A DNA stretch of 43,891 nt, taken from contig JAFIGC010000032.1 in the NCBI GenBank assembly GCA_020831635.1, positions 1 through 43,891 of the forward strand, in the 5' to 3' direction. This document shows, one piece after another, positions 16,327 through 25,002 of this stretch. Source of the stretch: Verrucomicrobiota bacterium. GTDB taxonomy: Bacteria > Verrucomicrobiota > Kiritimatiellia > SS1-B-03-39 > UBA6053. The notes below the pieces were generated by a model. The model saw nothing but the letters and a program-made list of their open reading frames with translations, was not told the origin of the DNA and made no database searches. The translations under genes and the position numbers were made by a program. Within the stretch, counting starts at the first letter, position 1. Every line of letters begins with the position of its first letter.

Positions 16327-16379
16327 CCTATAATTGAACCCGACTTTCCCTGATAAGGGGAAAGGAGGAAACCCACTTG

Positions 16380-16420
16380 AGAGCCCGTCGGATCTTCACG
16401 ATTCGACGGGCTCTTTTTTT
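16380..16420 (+). terminator. Rho-independent terminator of the barrel gene
   Basis: The arms AGAGCCCGTCG (16380-16390) and CGACGGGCTCT (16404-16414) form an 11-bp stem, extended by weaker pairs, and are followed by a run of seven T. Confidence 0.9.
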
Positions 16421-16442
16421 ATTCCCCGATCCTTTTGCCCTC

Positions 16443-18329
16443 TCAGGCAAAGGCATTCAACCAGTCCAAACCCCCAACACCGTCAAGGCCGCCGTAACAT
16501 GCGGTGCGCAATACGGACTGCCCGGCATGAAGCGTGGTCCGTAAAAATGGAACCCTGGCCCGGGGGAAAAGCAGGTGCGAGCAGGGCGACAGGAGATGCA
16601 CCCCCGCTTCCGTCACCTCCAAGGATCCTTCGCTTTGCAACGCCCGAACCCCACTGAAAAGCCCGCCGCCCTGAATCCATGCGCCGTCGGGAACCGTCTC
16701 CACGGTTTCGACATCCACCGGACAGGCAAACCCGCCCTCGCATAAGAAGAAAGAACGGGAAGCGCGAATTCGGTGCGCGCGCAGGTGACCGGCCCCCTCG
16801 GGAATGAGCTCGGTTTCGATTTCAATCTCATGTTCCACCCAAGGACGCCAGATGGAACGAACCGAATTCTCCGTCACCGTTTGTCCACGACAACGGGCCC
16901 GGGTCATCCAGTGTTCGCCATCCATGGAAACCGCGAGGGTGCTGTCGATCGCACAGGAATTGAACCCAAAAGGGGCCACGGACACGCCAAAGGCAAAACG
17001 GCTGGAATAGACCAATTTCGCGTATTTATCCTCTCCGTGTTTGGGAAACCACCGCGGGGAACCCTGCACCAACTGTCCTGCATTCAGAAAAAAGGCGTGT
17101 GCCCCCCCTTCGTTGCGCACCGCAATCGCGGGCATCCGCGGCAATGCGCGGATGCCGTCGCCGGGCGGCAGGGGATCCTCCATAAGCGGCGCGGACCAAA
17201 ACGGATGTTCGTCCGACAGCGAAAGAAACCAGAAGGTTTTGAAGCCCCATCCCGGACTTCCATGGGCGTTGTATTCCTCGGCCATCTGTGGATTGGGGTA
17301 GCCGTAGCCGACGCTGAGCCGACCGCTTTCGGTGAAAATGGGATACTTCATCCATTGGGACAAATGACGGAAAAGCATGGTTTTCATGTACGAAAGGTCC
17401 AACCATGCCGGCAATTCCGGCGAGACTTCCGCATAGAGGTCGAAGCAAATGCAGGCGGCGAAGAGACTGCCCTGGGCAAAGCGATAGGTCATGCTGCGTC
17501 CAAAAGGAATGGCCGCCCCCGAAGCATCGAAAAACGCCGCGTAATCCGGCAAGAACGTGGCCGTGCGCTCCCGGAAACGCCGTAGGATCGGATCATCGGG
17601 ACAAAGGGCGTGCAAGGTCAGGGCGTAGGTATGAAACCCGAAAGGGTTGTAATAGTCGCGCATCCCCCCTTCCCCGTCCTCGTACCAGCCGTCCCCCAGA
17701 TAAAAGCTGTCCAGCAAACGCAAATCCCGCTGAAAAATCTCCGCCCAGAAGACCCGTTTGCTCGCATAAGTCTCGGCTAAATCCTGCGTGAGTCGCAAAA
17801 GGCCGAGCGTAACGAAACAGCGAAAAAAATGCCAATTGTTGGGCGGGAATGCGTGATCATGGATTTGCGTGAGCCAGGCAATCACCTGATCACGAACCCG
17901 CTGCGAAAAGTCCGCCCCAAAGCGTTCCGGCAACACGCACATCGCCACCCCCAGCACCGCCATTTCCACATAACATTGGTCTTGGTCCCCCGTTTCGCCC
18001 CAATAATCGGGATGGTCGGGATCACAACCGTCGACAAACGCCCTGACATGGGACGAGATGGCCGCCTCCAGCCAGTCGGGCAGCGCTTCCCCGCGATTCT
18101 TGCACCCCAAGGCCGCCGGCAACAAAAGCCAAAGCGGACGACTCCAGGCCTCCATGGCAATGCCACGATCCATGCCATTCGAGCGGGGAAACACGAAAGG
18201 AACCGCCGGATTTTCCGCAGTCAGTCGCAACCGCTCCGGTTCCCAAAATTGACGCGCCCACGTCAGACACTTGCCAGGATTCGCGAAATCGTCGGGTTCG
18301 GGGCCGGAAAAAGTAAATTGGTGCGCCAT
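16443..18329 (-). CDS. DUF2264 family protein (probable glycan-active alpha/alpha-toroid)
   Basis: The 628-residue protein matches the pattern I know for DUF2264: an all-helical N-terminal two thirds with AFPPNNWHFFRCFVTLGLL (about 171-189), DSFYLGDGWYEDGEGGMRDYYNPFG (217-241), IPFGRSMTYRFAQG (279-292), GYGYPNPQMAEEYNAHGSPGW near 351, and a beta-rich C-terminal third. This fold is shared with polysaccharide lyases and heparinases, so a role in breaking down an acidic oligosaccharide is a reasonable inference. No signal peptide is present, suggesting a cytoplasmic substrate. It lies alone between a terminator and a toxin pair; the sulfatase at 22854 may belong to the same catabolic trait. Confidence 0.82.
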   Translation of the reverse strand: MAHQFTFSGPEPDDFANPGKCLTWARQFWEPERLRLTAENPAVPFVFPRSNGMDRGIAMEAWSRPLWLLLPAALGCKNRGEALPDWLEAAISSHVRAFVDGCDPDHPDYWGETGDQDQCYVEMAVLGVAMCVLPERFGADFSQRVRDQVIAWLTQIHDHAFPPNNWHFFRCFVTLGLLRLTQDLAETYASKRVFWAEIFQRDLRLLDSFYLGDGWYEDGEGGMRDYYNPFGFHTYALTLHALCPDDPILRRFRERTATFLPDYAAFFDASGAAIPFGRSMTYRFAQGSLFAACICFDLYAEVSPELPAWLDLSYMKTMLFRHLSQWMKYPIFTESGRLSVGYGYPNPQMAEEYNAHGSPGWGFKTFWFLSLSDEHPFWSAPLMEDPLPPGDGIRALPRMPAIAVRNEGGAHAFFLNAGQLVQGSPRWFPKHGEDKYAKLVYSSRFAFGVSVAPFGFNSCAIDSTLAVSMDGEHWMTRARCRGQTVTENSVRSIWRPWVEHEIEIETELIPEGAGHLRAHRIRASRSFFLCEGGFACPVDVETVETVPDGAWIQGGGLFSGVRALQSEGSLEVTEAGVHLLSPCSHLLFPRARVPFLRTTLHAGQSVLRTACYGGLDGVGGLDWLNAFA

Positions 18330-18337
18330 ACCACGGC

Positions 18338-18366
18338 TCTATGCCGCGACGACCCGCTCCTGTCAA
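18338..18366 (-). promoter_or_regulatory. Promoter of the DUF2264 gene, close to the ATG
   Basis: On the minus strand TTGACA (18361-18366) and CATAGA (18338-18343) are 17 nt apart. The -10 ends 8 nt before the ATG at 18329 and no Shine-Dalgarno is present, so the mRNA should be leaderless or nearly so. Confidence 0.5.
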
Positions 18367-18378
18367 GGAGAGGCCTTC

Positions 18379-18414
18379 CTAATCCTAATCTTAATCTTAA
18401 TCGTAATCGTAATC
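18379..18414 (+). repeat. Hexamer array, six NTAATC units
   Basis: Six tandem hexamers (CTAATC twice, TTAATC twice, GTAATC twice). The reverse complement, GATTAN, occurs as a second array in opposite orientation at 19941-19982. The rest of 18330-18590 holds no gene; a partial copy of a dispersed CTTCTGTTCAAA repeat lies just after this array. Confidence 0.9.
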
Positions 18415-18555
18415 TGCAATGCTTCGCTTTCTTCGCGACCTTCTGTTCAAACACACAGAGGATGGGTACAGAAGCACGCAAAGATACTCATTCGTTTCTT
18501 TTTCCCAAAAACCCAATTCCGGGATGCGCCCGAGGATCTCCACGCGAGATTTCCT

Positions 18556-18590
18556 TTGACATCATAAGCGACTTATCTTATCATGTCTAT
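18556..18590 (+). promoter_or_regulatory. Promoter/operator of the AbiEii-like pair, leaderless
   Basis: TTGACA (18556-18561), a 17-nt spacer and TATCAT (18579-18584) form a near-consensus promoter. The -10 ends 6 nt before the ATG at 18591. The spacer contains the palindrome ATAAG-CGA-CTTAT (18564-18576) and a further CTTAT (18577-18581), three copies of one pentamer across the RNA polymerase site, which suggests autoregulation. Confidence 0.65.
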
Positions 18591-18890
18591 ATGAGTGAGC
18601 CCGTCAGTGATGAAGTGAAAAGCTATTTGCGCGAGATCGGCGCCAAAGGCGGACGGAAAAGCCGTCGGCGGCTGGATCCCGACCAGGCGCGTCGCATGGT
18701 GGCCGTCCGCGAGGCGCGGCGGGCGTTTCGGGACCACAAAGCGATTTATTTTTGGAGTTTCAACCCGGAGTGGAAAGTGGAGTATGATCAAATCCCCGTC
18801 GTGATACGCACCTTGCGAAACGAGGGCGACGCCAAAGCCTTTGCACTTGCGAAACGGCTTCATCAACTCCACGCGGGCAGGGAGGGCTAA
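18591..18890 (+). CDS. Putative antitoxin partner of an AbiEii-like toxin
   Basis: The 99-residue product starts MSEPVSDEVKSYLREIGAKG and has a basic segment GGRKSRRRLDPDQARRMVAVREARRAF (residues 18-44) that could bind DNA, followed by KAIYFWSFNPEWKVEYDQIPVVIRTL and an Ala/Leu helix. It is not the ~200-residue winged-helix AbiEi. The role is inferred from its size, basic N-terminus, operator and position 2 bp ahead of the nucleotidyltransferase. The second part (about 45-99) may bind the toxin. Alternative: a small accessory protein with no antitoxin function. Confidence 0.65.
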   Translation: MSEPVSDEVKSYLREIGAKGGRKSRRRLDPDQARRMVAVREARRAFRDHKAIYFWSFNPEWKVEYDQIPVVIRTLRNEGDAKAFALAKRLHQLHAGREG

Positions 18891-18892
18891 AG

Positions 18893-19702
18893 ATGCCCAT
18901 TGGCGCTTTTGAAGCCGAAATCCTGCGGTTGTTGGCCGCCAACCGGAATCCAGAAAGTTTTATCGGGGGAGCGACGGTTCTCAATCAGCCCGCAGACTCC
19001 CCACGCGCCTCGGAAGATATCGATGTCTTTCATGATTCCGAAGCTTCCTTACAGAAAAGCGTGGAACAGGACCTGCGCACCTTGCACGCAGACGGATTCG
19101 AAGTATCGGTCCTTCTCAGTCGTCCGAGTTTCCACCGGGCGCAGGTGTCGAAGGAGTCTCAGACCTCCAAAATCGAATGGGTGCATGATTCCGCGTTTCG
19201 CTTTTTTCCAGTTGAAACAGATGACCTCATGGGCTACCGCCTCAATCTATGGGACGCTGCGACAAACAAGGTGCTCGCCGGCGTGGGACGTGGTGTCGTG
19301 AGGGATTATGTGGATTTGATTTATTTGCACGAGTCTCGCCTTTCCCTTGGGGCTCTGATCTGGGCTGCGGCCGGAAAGGATCCGGGCCTGAATCCTGATT
19401 TCATTCGGGAGGAAATGATGCGAACCCAACGTTATGATCCGCAGACCTATCAAAGTCTGAAATTATCACGTCCCGTGGACCCCTTCACCCTGAAGAAAAT
19501 CTGGCTGGAGGCCATTCGGGAAGCGCGGGATCTCTTTGATCTGTTGTTGGATATGGACGCCCCCTACGGATGTTTTTTTCTGAACGACAAGGACGTGCCG
19601 CAAACCCCAACGCGCGAAACCCTGGCCACCCTCCGCCCCCACTACGGATCGCTGCGCGGCTGCTGGCCCCGCATCGTCGAAGAAGAGGGTCAAACGTCCT
19701 AA
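18893..19702 (+). CDS. Nucleotidyltransferase toxin, AbiEii-like
   Basis: AbiEii-type toxins are nucleotidyltransferases that block growth or translation. In this 269-residue product the polymerase-beta-like signature is visible: FIGGATVLNQPADSPRASEDIDVFHD, with Gly-Gly at 24-25 and the two metal aspartates in SEDIDVF near residues 43-45. A later helix has RDYVDLIYLHE (about 139-149), like the RD-x-x-DL segment of the family. The partner gene is 2 bp upstream. The length is close to the family average. The substrate is not predictable from sequence. Confidence 0.72.
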   Translation: MPIGAFEAEILRLLAANRNPESFIGGATVLNQPADSPRASEDIDVFHDSEASLQKSVEQDLRTLHADGFEVSVLLSRPSFHRAQVSKESQTSKIEWVHDSAFRFFPVETDDLMGYRLNLWDAATNKVLAGVGRGVVRDYVDLIYLHESRLSLGALIWAAAGKDPGLNPDFIREEMMRTQRYDPQTYQSLKLSRPVDPFTLKKIWLEAIREARDLFDLLLDMDAPYGCFFLNDKDVPQTPTRETLATLRPHYGSLRGCWPRIVEEEGQTS

Positions 19703-19872
19703 AGCGGCTTTCATCCGCATCCGAAGAGCCGGAATCTTGTGACACCCCGTACCTTTGCGCCTGCCTCAAAATATTCGTTGGAGACTACTCGTTGTTGGGT
19801 ATTGGTTCTCAAAGCGGCTCCAAGGCACGGTGGGAATTGTAAAAGGGCTTGGGTAGTTTGCGATTACGTTTC

Positions 19873-19935
19873 CCCTTCTGCGCTCTCTGCGTCCTCCTGT
19901 TCAAAAAATTTCGGTGGATTGGAGCGGATTTTACG
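19873..19935 (+). repeat. Dispersed ~60-bp repeat, copy 1
   Basis: This resembles 28396-28458 on the same strand: both share TCCTCCTGTTCAAAAA, then TTCGG-GGATTGGA-CGG. A shorter relative, CTTCTGTTCAAACAC, lies near 18440. It carries no gene. Confidence 0.75.
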
Positions 19936-19940
19936 AGTAG

Positions 19941-19982
19941 GATTAGGATTGGGATTAAGATTACGATTAGGATTACGATTAG
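19941..19982 (+). repeat. Hexamer array, seven GATTNN units
   Basis: The units are GATTAG, GATTGG, GATTAA, GATTAC, GATTAG, GATTAC and GATTAG. It is inverted relative to the array at 18379-18414, and the two flank the AbiEii-like gene pair. Confidence 0.9.
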
Positions 19983-20108
19983 GATTTCCGGTACGAGAAA
20001 CCCCCACCCAAATCTCTCGAATTCGATCCGGCTCGAACCTTCCATTGACAAGTTGCCGGATCACGGTAACCTGAATCCGATTTTCAAAACCCTTTCCGGA
20101 GAAATTTG

Positions 20109-22772
20109 ATGTTTGGCGGATTCACACAACCCTGGATGCTTGGCGATACCCCCATGCGGCGCGACCTGCGCCTGCTCTGCCGTTTTCTGCGCCAGGAACT
20201 GATTTCCGATGGCTACGCCCCCCTCTGGCCCCAAATTCAAAACCTCCGCGCCCTCGCCTTGCGTCACGAGGCCGGTGACGCCGAAGCAGACCGCGAACTC
20301 AAAACTCTCTTCCGGGAATCCGCCCCCGAGGATCTTCATCTCCTCCTCCGCGTCATGGGGCTCTTTTTTGATTTTGCCAACGTTTCCGAAGAACTCCAAC
20401 GGGAACGCGTGGTCCGAAACCGCCGCTTGGAAAAAAGGTTGTCCGACAGCTTGGAAACCCGGCTGAAAGCGTTGCGCGCCTCGGAACCTTCCGCCACCCG
20501 CCGCCGGGAACTCCTCGACGGTCTCGAAGCGGAATTCGTGCTCACTGCCCACCCCACCGAAGCCAAACGTCAAACCGTGCGCCGCATCCTGGACCGCCTT
20601 CGCCGCACCTTGCGACGACTATCCGACCCTGACATGACCCGGGCCCGACGCGCCCCGCTTCTGAAGTCCCTGCACGAGGATGTACGCGCCCTGCTGCGCA
20701 CGGACCCGCTGCACCCGCATCGTCCCGAAGTCCTCGAAGAACTCGACCGCGCCCTCTATGTCAGCGATGCCCTCTGGAAAGCGGTGCCCGGACTGGTCGA
20801 ACCGCTGGAGCGGGCCCGCGGCGCATCATTGTCGCCCCTGCGCTTCGGGTGTTGGATCGGCGGCGACCGCGACGGGCATCCCCATGTCACCGTCGATATC
20901 ACCCGCGAGACCCTGCAACGCCTGCGCCAACGCGCCTTGAATTTCCATCTGGCCGAATGCGCCTATATGCTGGATCGACTTCCGATGCTGTGCCGCAAAA
21001 CGGCATCCATTCAACACCTCGAACTTATCGTGGACCGCGCCCCGGAAGCTTTTCGCGACGAGGTCCTCAAGCGCAGCCACAGCAATGAATATTTCCGCAG
21101 GGCCCTGCGCGTGATCCGCGCCCGCCTCCGCGACATCCACAGTTACCGCGGCGGCGCGGAACTGGATGAAGACCTCGCCGACCTCCAAGCCGCCCTTTCC
21201 ATTGAAGGCCTGAAAGGGCAAATTTTCAACCGACTGAAGGCCTGGCGCAGGCGCACCCATGTCTTTGGCCTTCAGTTCATGCGGCTGGATCTCCGGGAAA
21301 ACTCCAAGGGATACCGCACCCTCATCCGCGAACTGCTGCCGCTATTGGGGGAAGACCCCGCACGCGCCGAAACCGACTGCTTTGACGACCTCTGGGACAC
21401 TTCGTTTCCCGAACCGGATGAAGCGCAATTGCGAGAACATCTCTCGGAACGCAGCCTGGACCTTCTCAACGTCACCCGCCTGATGCAAAACTGGATGCGG
21501 GACGTGTCCCCGGAAGGTGTCGGTGCCAATGTCATCAGCATGACCCATTGCGTCGGCGACGTCCTCTGGGTCCTCTGGTTGCACCGGCTCGTGGCCGGTT
21601 GGCGCGGAGAAGCGCGGGTGGACATGCCCATCTCCCCCTTGTTCGAGACCATCGACGACCTGCATCAGGCCGGCCCCATGCTCACCGAACTTTTCCGGCA
21701 TCCGGTCTACCGCGCCGAACTCGACCGACAGGGTGGACGGCAGATCGTCATGGTGGGATATTCCGACAGCGCCAAGGATGGTGGATATCTCGCGGCCTGT
21801 TGGGCTCTGCACACCGGTCAGGAAGCCATGCAAAAAGTGGCCGACGCCGAAGGCGTGGGACTCACCGTGTTCCATGGCCGCGGGGGTGCCCTCGGGCGCG
21901 GTGGCGGACCCGCCGCGCGCGCCATCCAAGCCCTGCCCCCGGCGCGGGGCGAAGGCCATATCCGCATGACCGAACAGGGCGAGGTCATTGCCGATCGCTT
22001 TGCCGATCCCTATCTTGCCCACCGCCACATGGAGCAAATTCTCGGAGGACTGCTGTTGCATGCCGCCGGAGCGTCCCCCGCAAAACCCCATTGGCGAAGC
22101 TGCATGAGCGAATTTGCCAATTACGGACGAGAGGCCTATCTGGAACTCTTCCATCACCCCGGCTTTGCCGAATATTTCCGGGAATCCACCCCCATCAGTT
22201 GCATCGAGAGCCTGCCCATCGGCTCCCGCCCCAGTCGCCGTCACGGCGCCGCGTCCCTCGAAGACCTCCGGGCCATTCCCTACACCTTTTCCTGGACGCA
22301 AAGCCGACAGCTCATCAATGCCTTTTACGGACTCGGCACCGCCTGGACCCGCCTCAACCGCGCCCAGCGACTCTTGGCCATCCAGATGTACCGCGAATGG
22401 CCTTTTTTCCGTTCCATGATCGACAACGCCGAGCTGGCCCTCACCAAATGCGACCCCGTCATCGCCCGCCAATACGCCGGCCTCGTCAAAGACCCCGTCA
22501 TCCGCGAACACTTCGGCAACGCCGTCACGAAAGAAATGGCCCTGACCCAAAAAGCGATTCTCGCCATGACCGAGCGCCCCTCTCTCATGGCCGACACCGC
22601 TTGGCTCCGGCGCAGCGTTGAAATTCGCAAACCCTTCATCGACCTGCTCAACCACATCCAAATCGAACTTCTGCGCCGTCAGCGGGATGGTCGCGAAGAC
22701 GATGCGGCCCTGCAACGCAGCCTCCGCCTTTCCGTCCAAGGCATCGCCGCCGGACTGCGGACGACCGGATAG
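20109..22772 (+). CDS. ppc: Phosphoenolpyruvate carboxylase
   Basis: Ppc adds bicarbonate to PEP, giving oxaloacetate and refilling the TCA cycle. The 887-residue length is typical of the bacterial enzyme. The catalytic His is in VLTAHPTEAKRQT (His148), the PEP/Mg region in GCWIGGDRDGHPHVT (consensus DGNP, here DGHP) and MVGYSDSAKDGGYLAA, and the mobile loop in FHGRGGALGRGGGP. The C-terminus is GLRTTG where most enzymes end RNTG; this end binds the inhibitor aspartate, so feedback may differ slightly. GGAG lies 7 nt before the ATG at 20109. The gene stands alone and is convergent with the sulfatase. Confidence 0.95.
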   Translation: MFGGFTQPWMLGDTPMRRDLRLLCRFLRQELISDGYAPLWPQIQNLRALALRHEAGDAEADRELKTLFRESAPEDLHLLLRVMGLFFDFANVSEELQRERVVRNRRLEKRLSDSLETRLKALRASEPSATRRRELLDGLEAEFVLTAHPTEAKRQTVRRILDRLRRTLRRLSDPDMTRARRAPLLKSLHEDVRALLRTDPLHPHRPEVLEELDRALYVSDALWKAVPGLVEPLERARGASLSPLRFGCWIGGDRDGHPHVTVDITRETLQRLRQRALNFHLAECAYMLDRLPMLCRKTASIQHLELIVDRAPEAFRDEVLKRSHSNEYFRRALRVIRARLRDIHSYRGGAELDEDLADLQAALSIEGLKGQIFNRLKAWRRRTHVFGLQFMRLDLRENSKGYRTLIRELLPLLGEDPARAETDCFDDLWDTSFPEPDEAQLREHLSERSLDLLNVTRLMQNWMRDVSPEGVGANVISMTHCVGDVLWVLWLHRLVAGWRGEARVDMPISPLFETIDDLHQAGPMLTELFRHPVYRAELDRQGGRQIVMVGYSDSAKDGGYLAACWALHTGQEAMQKVADAEGVGLTVFHGRGGALGRGGGPAARAIQALPPARGEGHIRMTEQGEVIADRFADPYLAHRHMEQILGGLLLHAAGASPAKPHWRSCMSEFANYGREAYLELFHHPGFAEYFRESTPISCIESLPIGSRPSRRHGAASLEDLRAIPYTFSWTQSRQLINAFYGLGTAWTRLNRAQRLLAIQMYREWPFFRSMIDNAELALTKCDPVIARQYAGLVKDPVIREHFGNAVTKEMALTQKAILAMTERPSLMADTAWLRRSVEIRKPFIDLLNHIQIELLRRQRDGREDDAALQRSLRLSVQGIAAGLRTTG

Positions 22773-22853
22773 TCCGCGGACCCGAACCCGTTTTCGGCTG
22801 TTTTGCCGCTTCCTGGCGAAGAAATTGCAAGACCATCAGGTCTCCCGCGAAAC

Positions 22854-24176
22854 TCATGTGTTCAAAGAATCCCCATCGCCAACGCAAGGGCTTGATGAGG
22901 TTTGATCCGCCGCCGCATCGACTTGATGCCAATTTTTTCCCCATCCGGGCGCTTCGGGACGCGGCGGCGGAGGACCGGGGACAAAATCTCCGAGGGTTTT
23001 CGCCTCCGCCATCAATTGATCGCGGAAGGCACGCAAACCGGTGGCATCCGAAATGGGGCTCGTCTCCGCCGGGTCTTGCTCCAGGTCATACAATTCCTCG
23101 TCCGGGCGAACGAGGTCCGGCCAGGCATCGGGACGGAAGTGGCGGATATACAGCCGTTCCGGTGTGCGGATGGCGCGGATGGGATCGTACAAATCGGTCC
23201 AATCTTCATCATCGGGACGCAGTTTTTCGCCATGGTAATTGCGTTCCAAGTACAGATGATCCCGATGCGCCGCGTCCGGCTGATCGATAACGGACCAAAA
23301 GGATTTTCCATCCATGTTTTCAGGTGGCGCCAGGCCGAAGGCCTCGCACCAAGTGGGACGAAAATCGAGGTTGCTCAACAGGGTTTCGCGGGTCTCGCCC
23401 GCGTGCCGCCCGTCCGGCAAACGCAGCAGCATCGCGATCTCGGTGCCCAGCCCATACAACGTCCCCTTGGCGCGGGGACCGGAGATGCCATGGTCGGTGG
23501 TGAAAACGACCACGGTGCTTTCCCGCAAACCGAGCCGATCCAGACCCGTCAGAAAACGACCGATATGATGGTCCATGAACGCGATGGCGGCGGCAAATCG
23601 GCGGAAATCATCCGCTTTACCGGGATAATCCGGCATGCCCGGGGGGTCCCAAACCGGTGCGCCCGACGGAATCGCGGGGATTCGACCTCCCACGGCGGGC
23701 CAAGTGCAGGCGTGCGGCTCCTGAGTGGCGATGTTGAGGTAAAAGGGACGCGACTCGTCCCGCTGTGCCAAGGCCCGCAGGGCATTGTCCACGGCCCGAT
23801 CGCTCATCCAGTCCGACCACTCCCGGGTGAGGTCCACCTCATAACGGTCCGTGCGGGGATGGCGCTCATGGTTGATGCCGGACAGGATCGTCTGATACCC
23901 CGCCCCATTGAAATCGTCCACGGTGGTCGGCCGGTTCAGATCCAACGGCCACCCCATGTGGGCGAGACCGATGGCCCCGCTGCGGTGCGCGTGCAGACCG
24001 CTCATGGCGCAGGCGCGGGAGGGCGAACAGGCCGGTGAGGCGCAATGCGCCCGGGTGAAACGAATGGATTCGGACGCAAATCGATCAAGATGCGGAGTCG
24101 GCACGCCCGCTCCGTAACAACCCATGGCCCGGCCCAGATCGTGACAAACGATATAAACGAAATTCAACTTGGACAT
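22854..24176 (-). CDS. Sulfatase, Cys-type, without signal peptide
   Basis: Type I sulfatases hydrolyse sulfate esters with a formylglycine made from Cys in C-x-P-S-R. Here the motif is ASPACSPSRACAMSGLHAHR (about residues 47-66), with Cys51 the residue to be modified. Metal ligands are likely the His and Asp in VYIVCHDLGR (8-17) and TTDHG (about 226-230). The 440-residue product starts MSKLNFVYIVCHD directly with the fold's first strand and shows no signal peptide, unusual because most sulfatases of PVC-type bacteria are exported. With the DUF2264 gene it may act on an imported sulfated sugar. The start codon follows a -10 box by 6 nt. Confidence 0.88.
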   Translation of the reverse strand: MSKLNFVYIVCHDLGRAMGCYGAGVPTPHLDRFASESIRFTRAHCASPACSPSRACAMSGLHAHRSGAIGLAHMGWPLDLNRPTTVDDFNGAGYQTILSGINHERHPRTDRYEVDLTREWSDWMSDRAVDNALRALAQRDESRPFYLNIATQEPHACTWPAVGGRIPAIPSGAPVWDPPGMPDYPGKADDFRRFAAAIAFMDHHIGRFLTGLDRLGLRESTVVVFTTDHGISGPRAKGTLYGLGTEIAMLLRLPDGRHAGETRETLLSNLDFRPTWCEAFGLAPPENMDGKSFWSVIDQPDAAHRDHLYLERNYHGEKLRPDDEDWTDLYDPIRAIRTPERLYIRHFRPDAWPDLVRPDEELYDLEQDPAETSPISDATGLRAFRDQLMAEAKTLGDFVPGPPPPRPEAPGWGKNWHQVDAAADQTSSSPCVGDGDSLNT

Positions 24177-24182
24177 ACCCCT

Positions 24183-24211
24183 GTTCTAGCACATGACCGT
24201 CACGCACACAA
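24183..24211 (-). promoter_or_regulatory. Promoter of the sulfatase gene, leaderless geometry
   Basis: On the minus strand TTGTGT (24206-24211) and TAGAAC (24183-24188) are separated by 17 nt, and the -10 ends exactly 6 nt before the ATG at 24176. No Shine-Dalgarno is present. Confidence 0.5.
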
Positions 24212-24253
24212 CGCCCCAACGCTTCAAAGCGTTGAATGCCCACCCGGGCAAAG

Positions 24254-24280
24254 AAAAACCCAGTCCAAGCGGACTGGGTT
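24254..24280 (-). terminator. Rho-independent terminator of the YceI gene
   Basis: The stem AACCCAGTCC-GCTT-GGACTGGGTT, read on the minus strand, runs into five T, 22 bp after the YceI stop. Confidence 0.85.
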
Positions 24281-24302
24281 GAGGGGAAAGCAGAAAGCGA
24301 AT

Positions 24303-24866
24303 TTATTCGCCTTGAATGACTTCCACGCTGACGGTGATGTCGACTTTTTCACCGACCAACATCGCGCCGGCTTCCACCACCTGATTCCAGGTGAGGCCGA
24401 AATCCGTGCGGTCAATCGTGGTGTCCGCATTGAACCCATAGCGCACGTTGCCCCAGGGATCGGTCACCGGACCTTTGAAGGTGTACTTGAGTTCCACTTC
24501 CTTGGTCACGCCTTTGATGGTGAGATTGCCGACGATCTTGTCCGCGTGAACGGCGGTGCTTTCGAAGGTCATGGTGGGGTGGTTTTCCACGTCAAAGAAA
24601 TCATCGCTGCGCAAATGATCATCGCGGCGGCGGTTTTTGGTGTCAATGCTCTTGACTTGAATGACGGCGTTCACGGCGGTGAGCTTGTCGTCTTCCACGG
24701 TGAGGGTGCCGTCAAATTCCGTAAACCCGCCTTTGGTGCGGCTCACGACCATGTGCGGAATGCTAAACGTCACGGCGGCATGATCTTTGTCAATGGGCAG
24801 TTCGGCGGCAAAAGCGAGGCTGCCAACAGCGGCGGCGGTCATCATCAGTTTGTTTTTCTTCATCAT
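24303..24866 (-). CDS. YceI family periplasmic protein
   Basis: YceI proteins are lipocalin-like barrels that bind isoprenoid or amide lipids in the periplasm. This 187-residue product has a signal peptide (MMKKNKLMMTAAAVGSLAFA) and the family pattern: IDKDHAAVTFSIPHMVVSRTKGGF, FDGTLTVED, LRSDDFFDVENHPTMTFEST, GNLTIKGVTKEVEL, INRTDFGL-type segment (IDRTDFGLTW) and VGEKVDITVSVE at the end. The start at 24866 is chosen for GGAG 6 nt upstream and for giving a proper signal peptide. It is a single-gene unit with its own terminator. Confidence 0.93.
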   Translation of the reverse strand: MMKKNKLMMTAAAVGSLAFAAELPIDKDHAAVTFSIPHMVVSRTKGGFTEFDGTLTVEDDKLTAVNAVIQVKSIDTKNRRRDDHLRSDDFFDVENHPTMTFESTAVHADKIVGNLTIKGVTKEVELKYTFKGPVTDPWGNVRYGFNADTTIDRTDFGLTWNQVVEAGAMLVGEKVDITVSVEVIQGE

Positions 24867-25002
24867 TCGATTCTCCGTTTCAGGGGGTTGAGGTTCTTGG
24901 ACCATGGAAAGCAAGATAGGAAATCATGCAATGAATTCATGGCCGATTCATCACATCAGTCCCCCGGCGAAACAAACCCTTACAAAATATCTTGATATAA
25001 AG

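Larger units (their letters stand above)
19703..20108 (+). other. Gene-free stretch with dispersed and hexamer repeats
   Basis: No ORF here looks real. The stretch holds a copy of a ~60-bp dispersed repeat (19873-19935), the GATTAN hexamer array (19941-19982), and the leader of ppc with GGAG at 20098-20101. Confidence 0.7.

Noticed and set aside
18379-19982. CRISPR array
   Set aside because: The hexamer arrays are contiguous without spacers; no other regular repeat-spacer pattern was seen in the window.
21342-22739. Minus-strand ORF (465 codons) inside ppc
   Set aside because: Shadow of ppc; the plus-strand product has all PEP carboxylase motifs across the same stretch.
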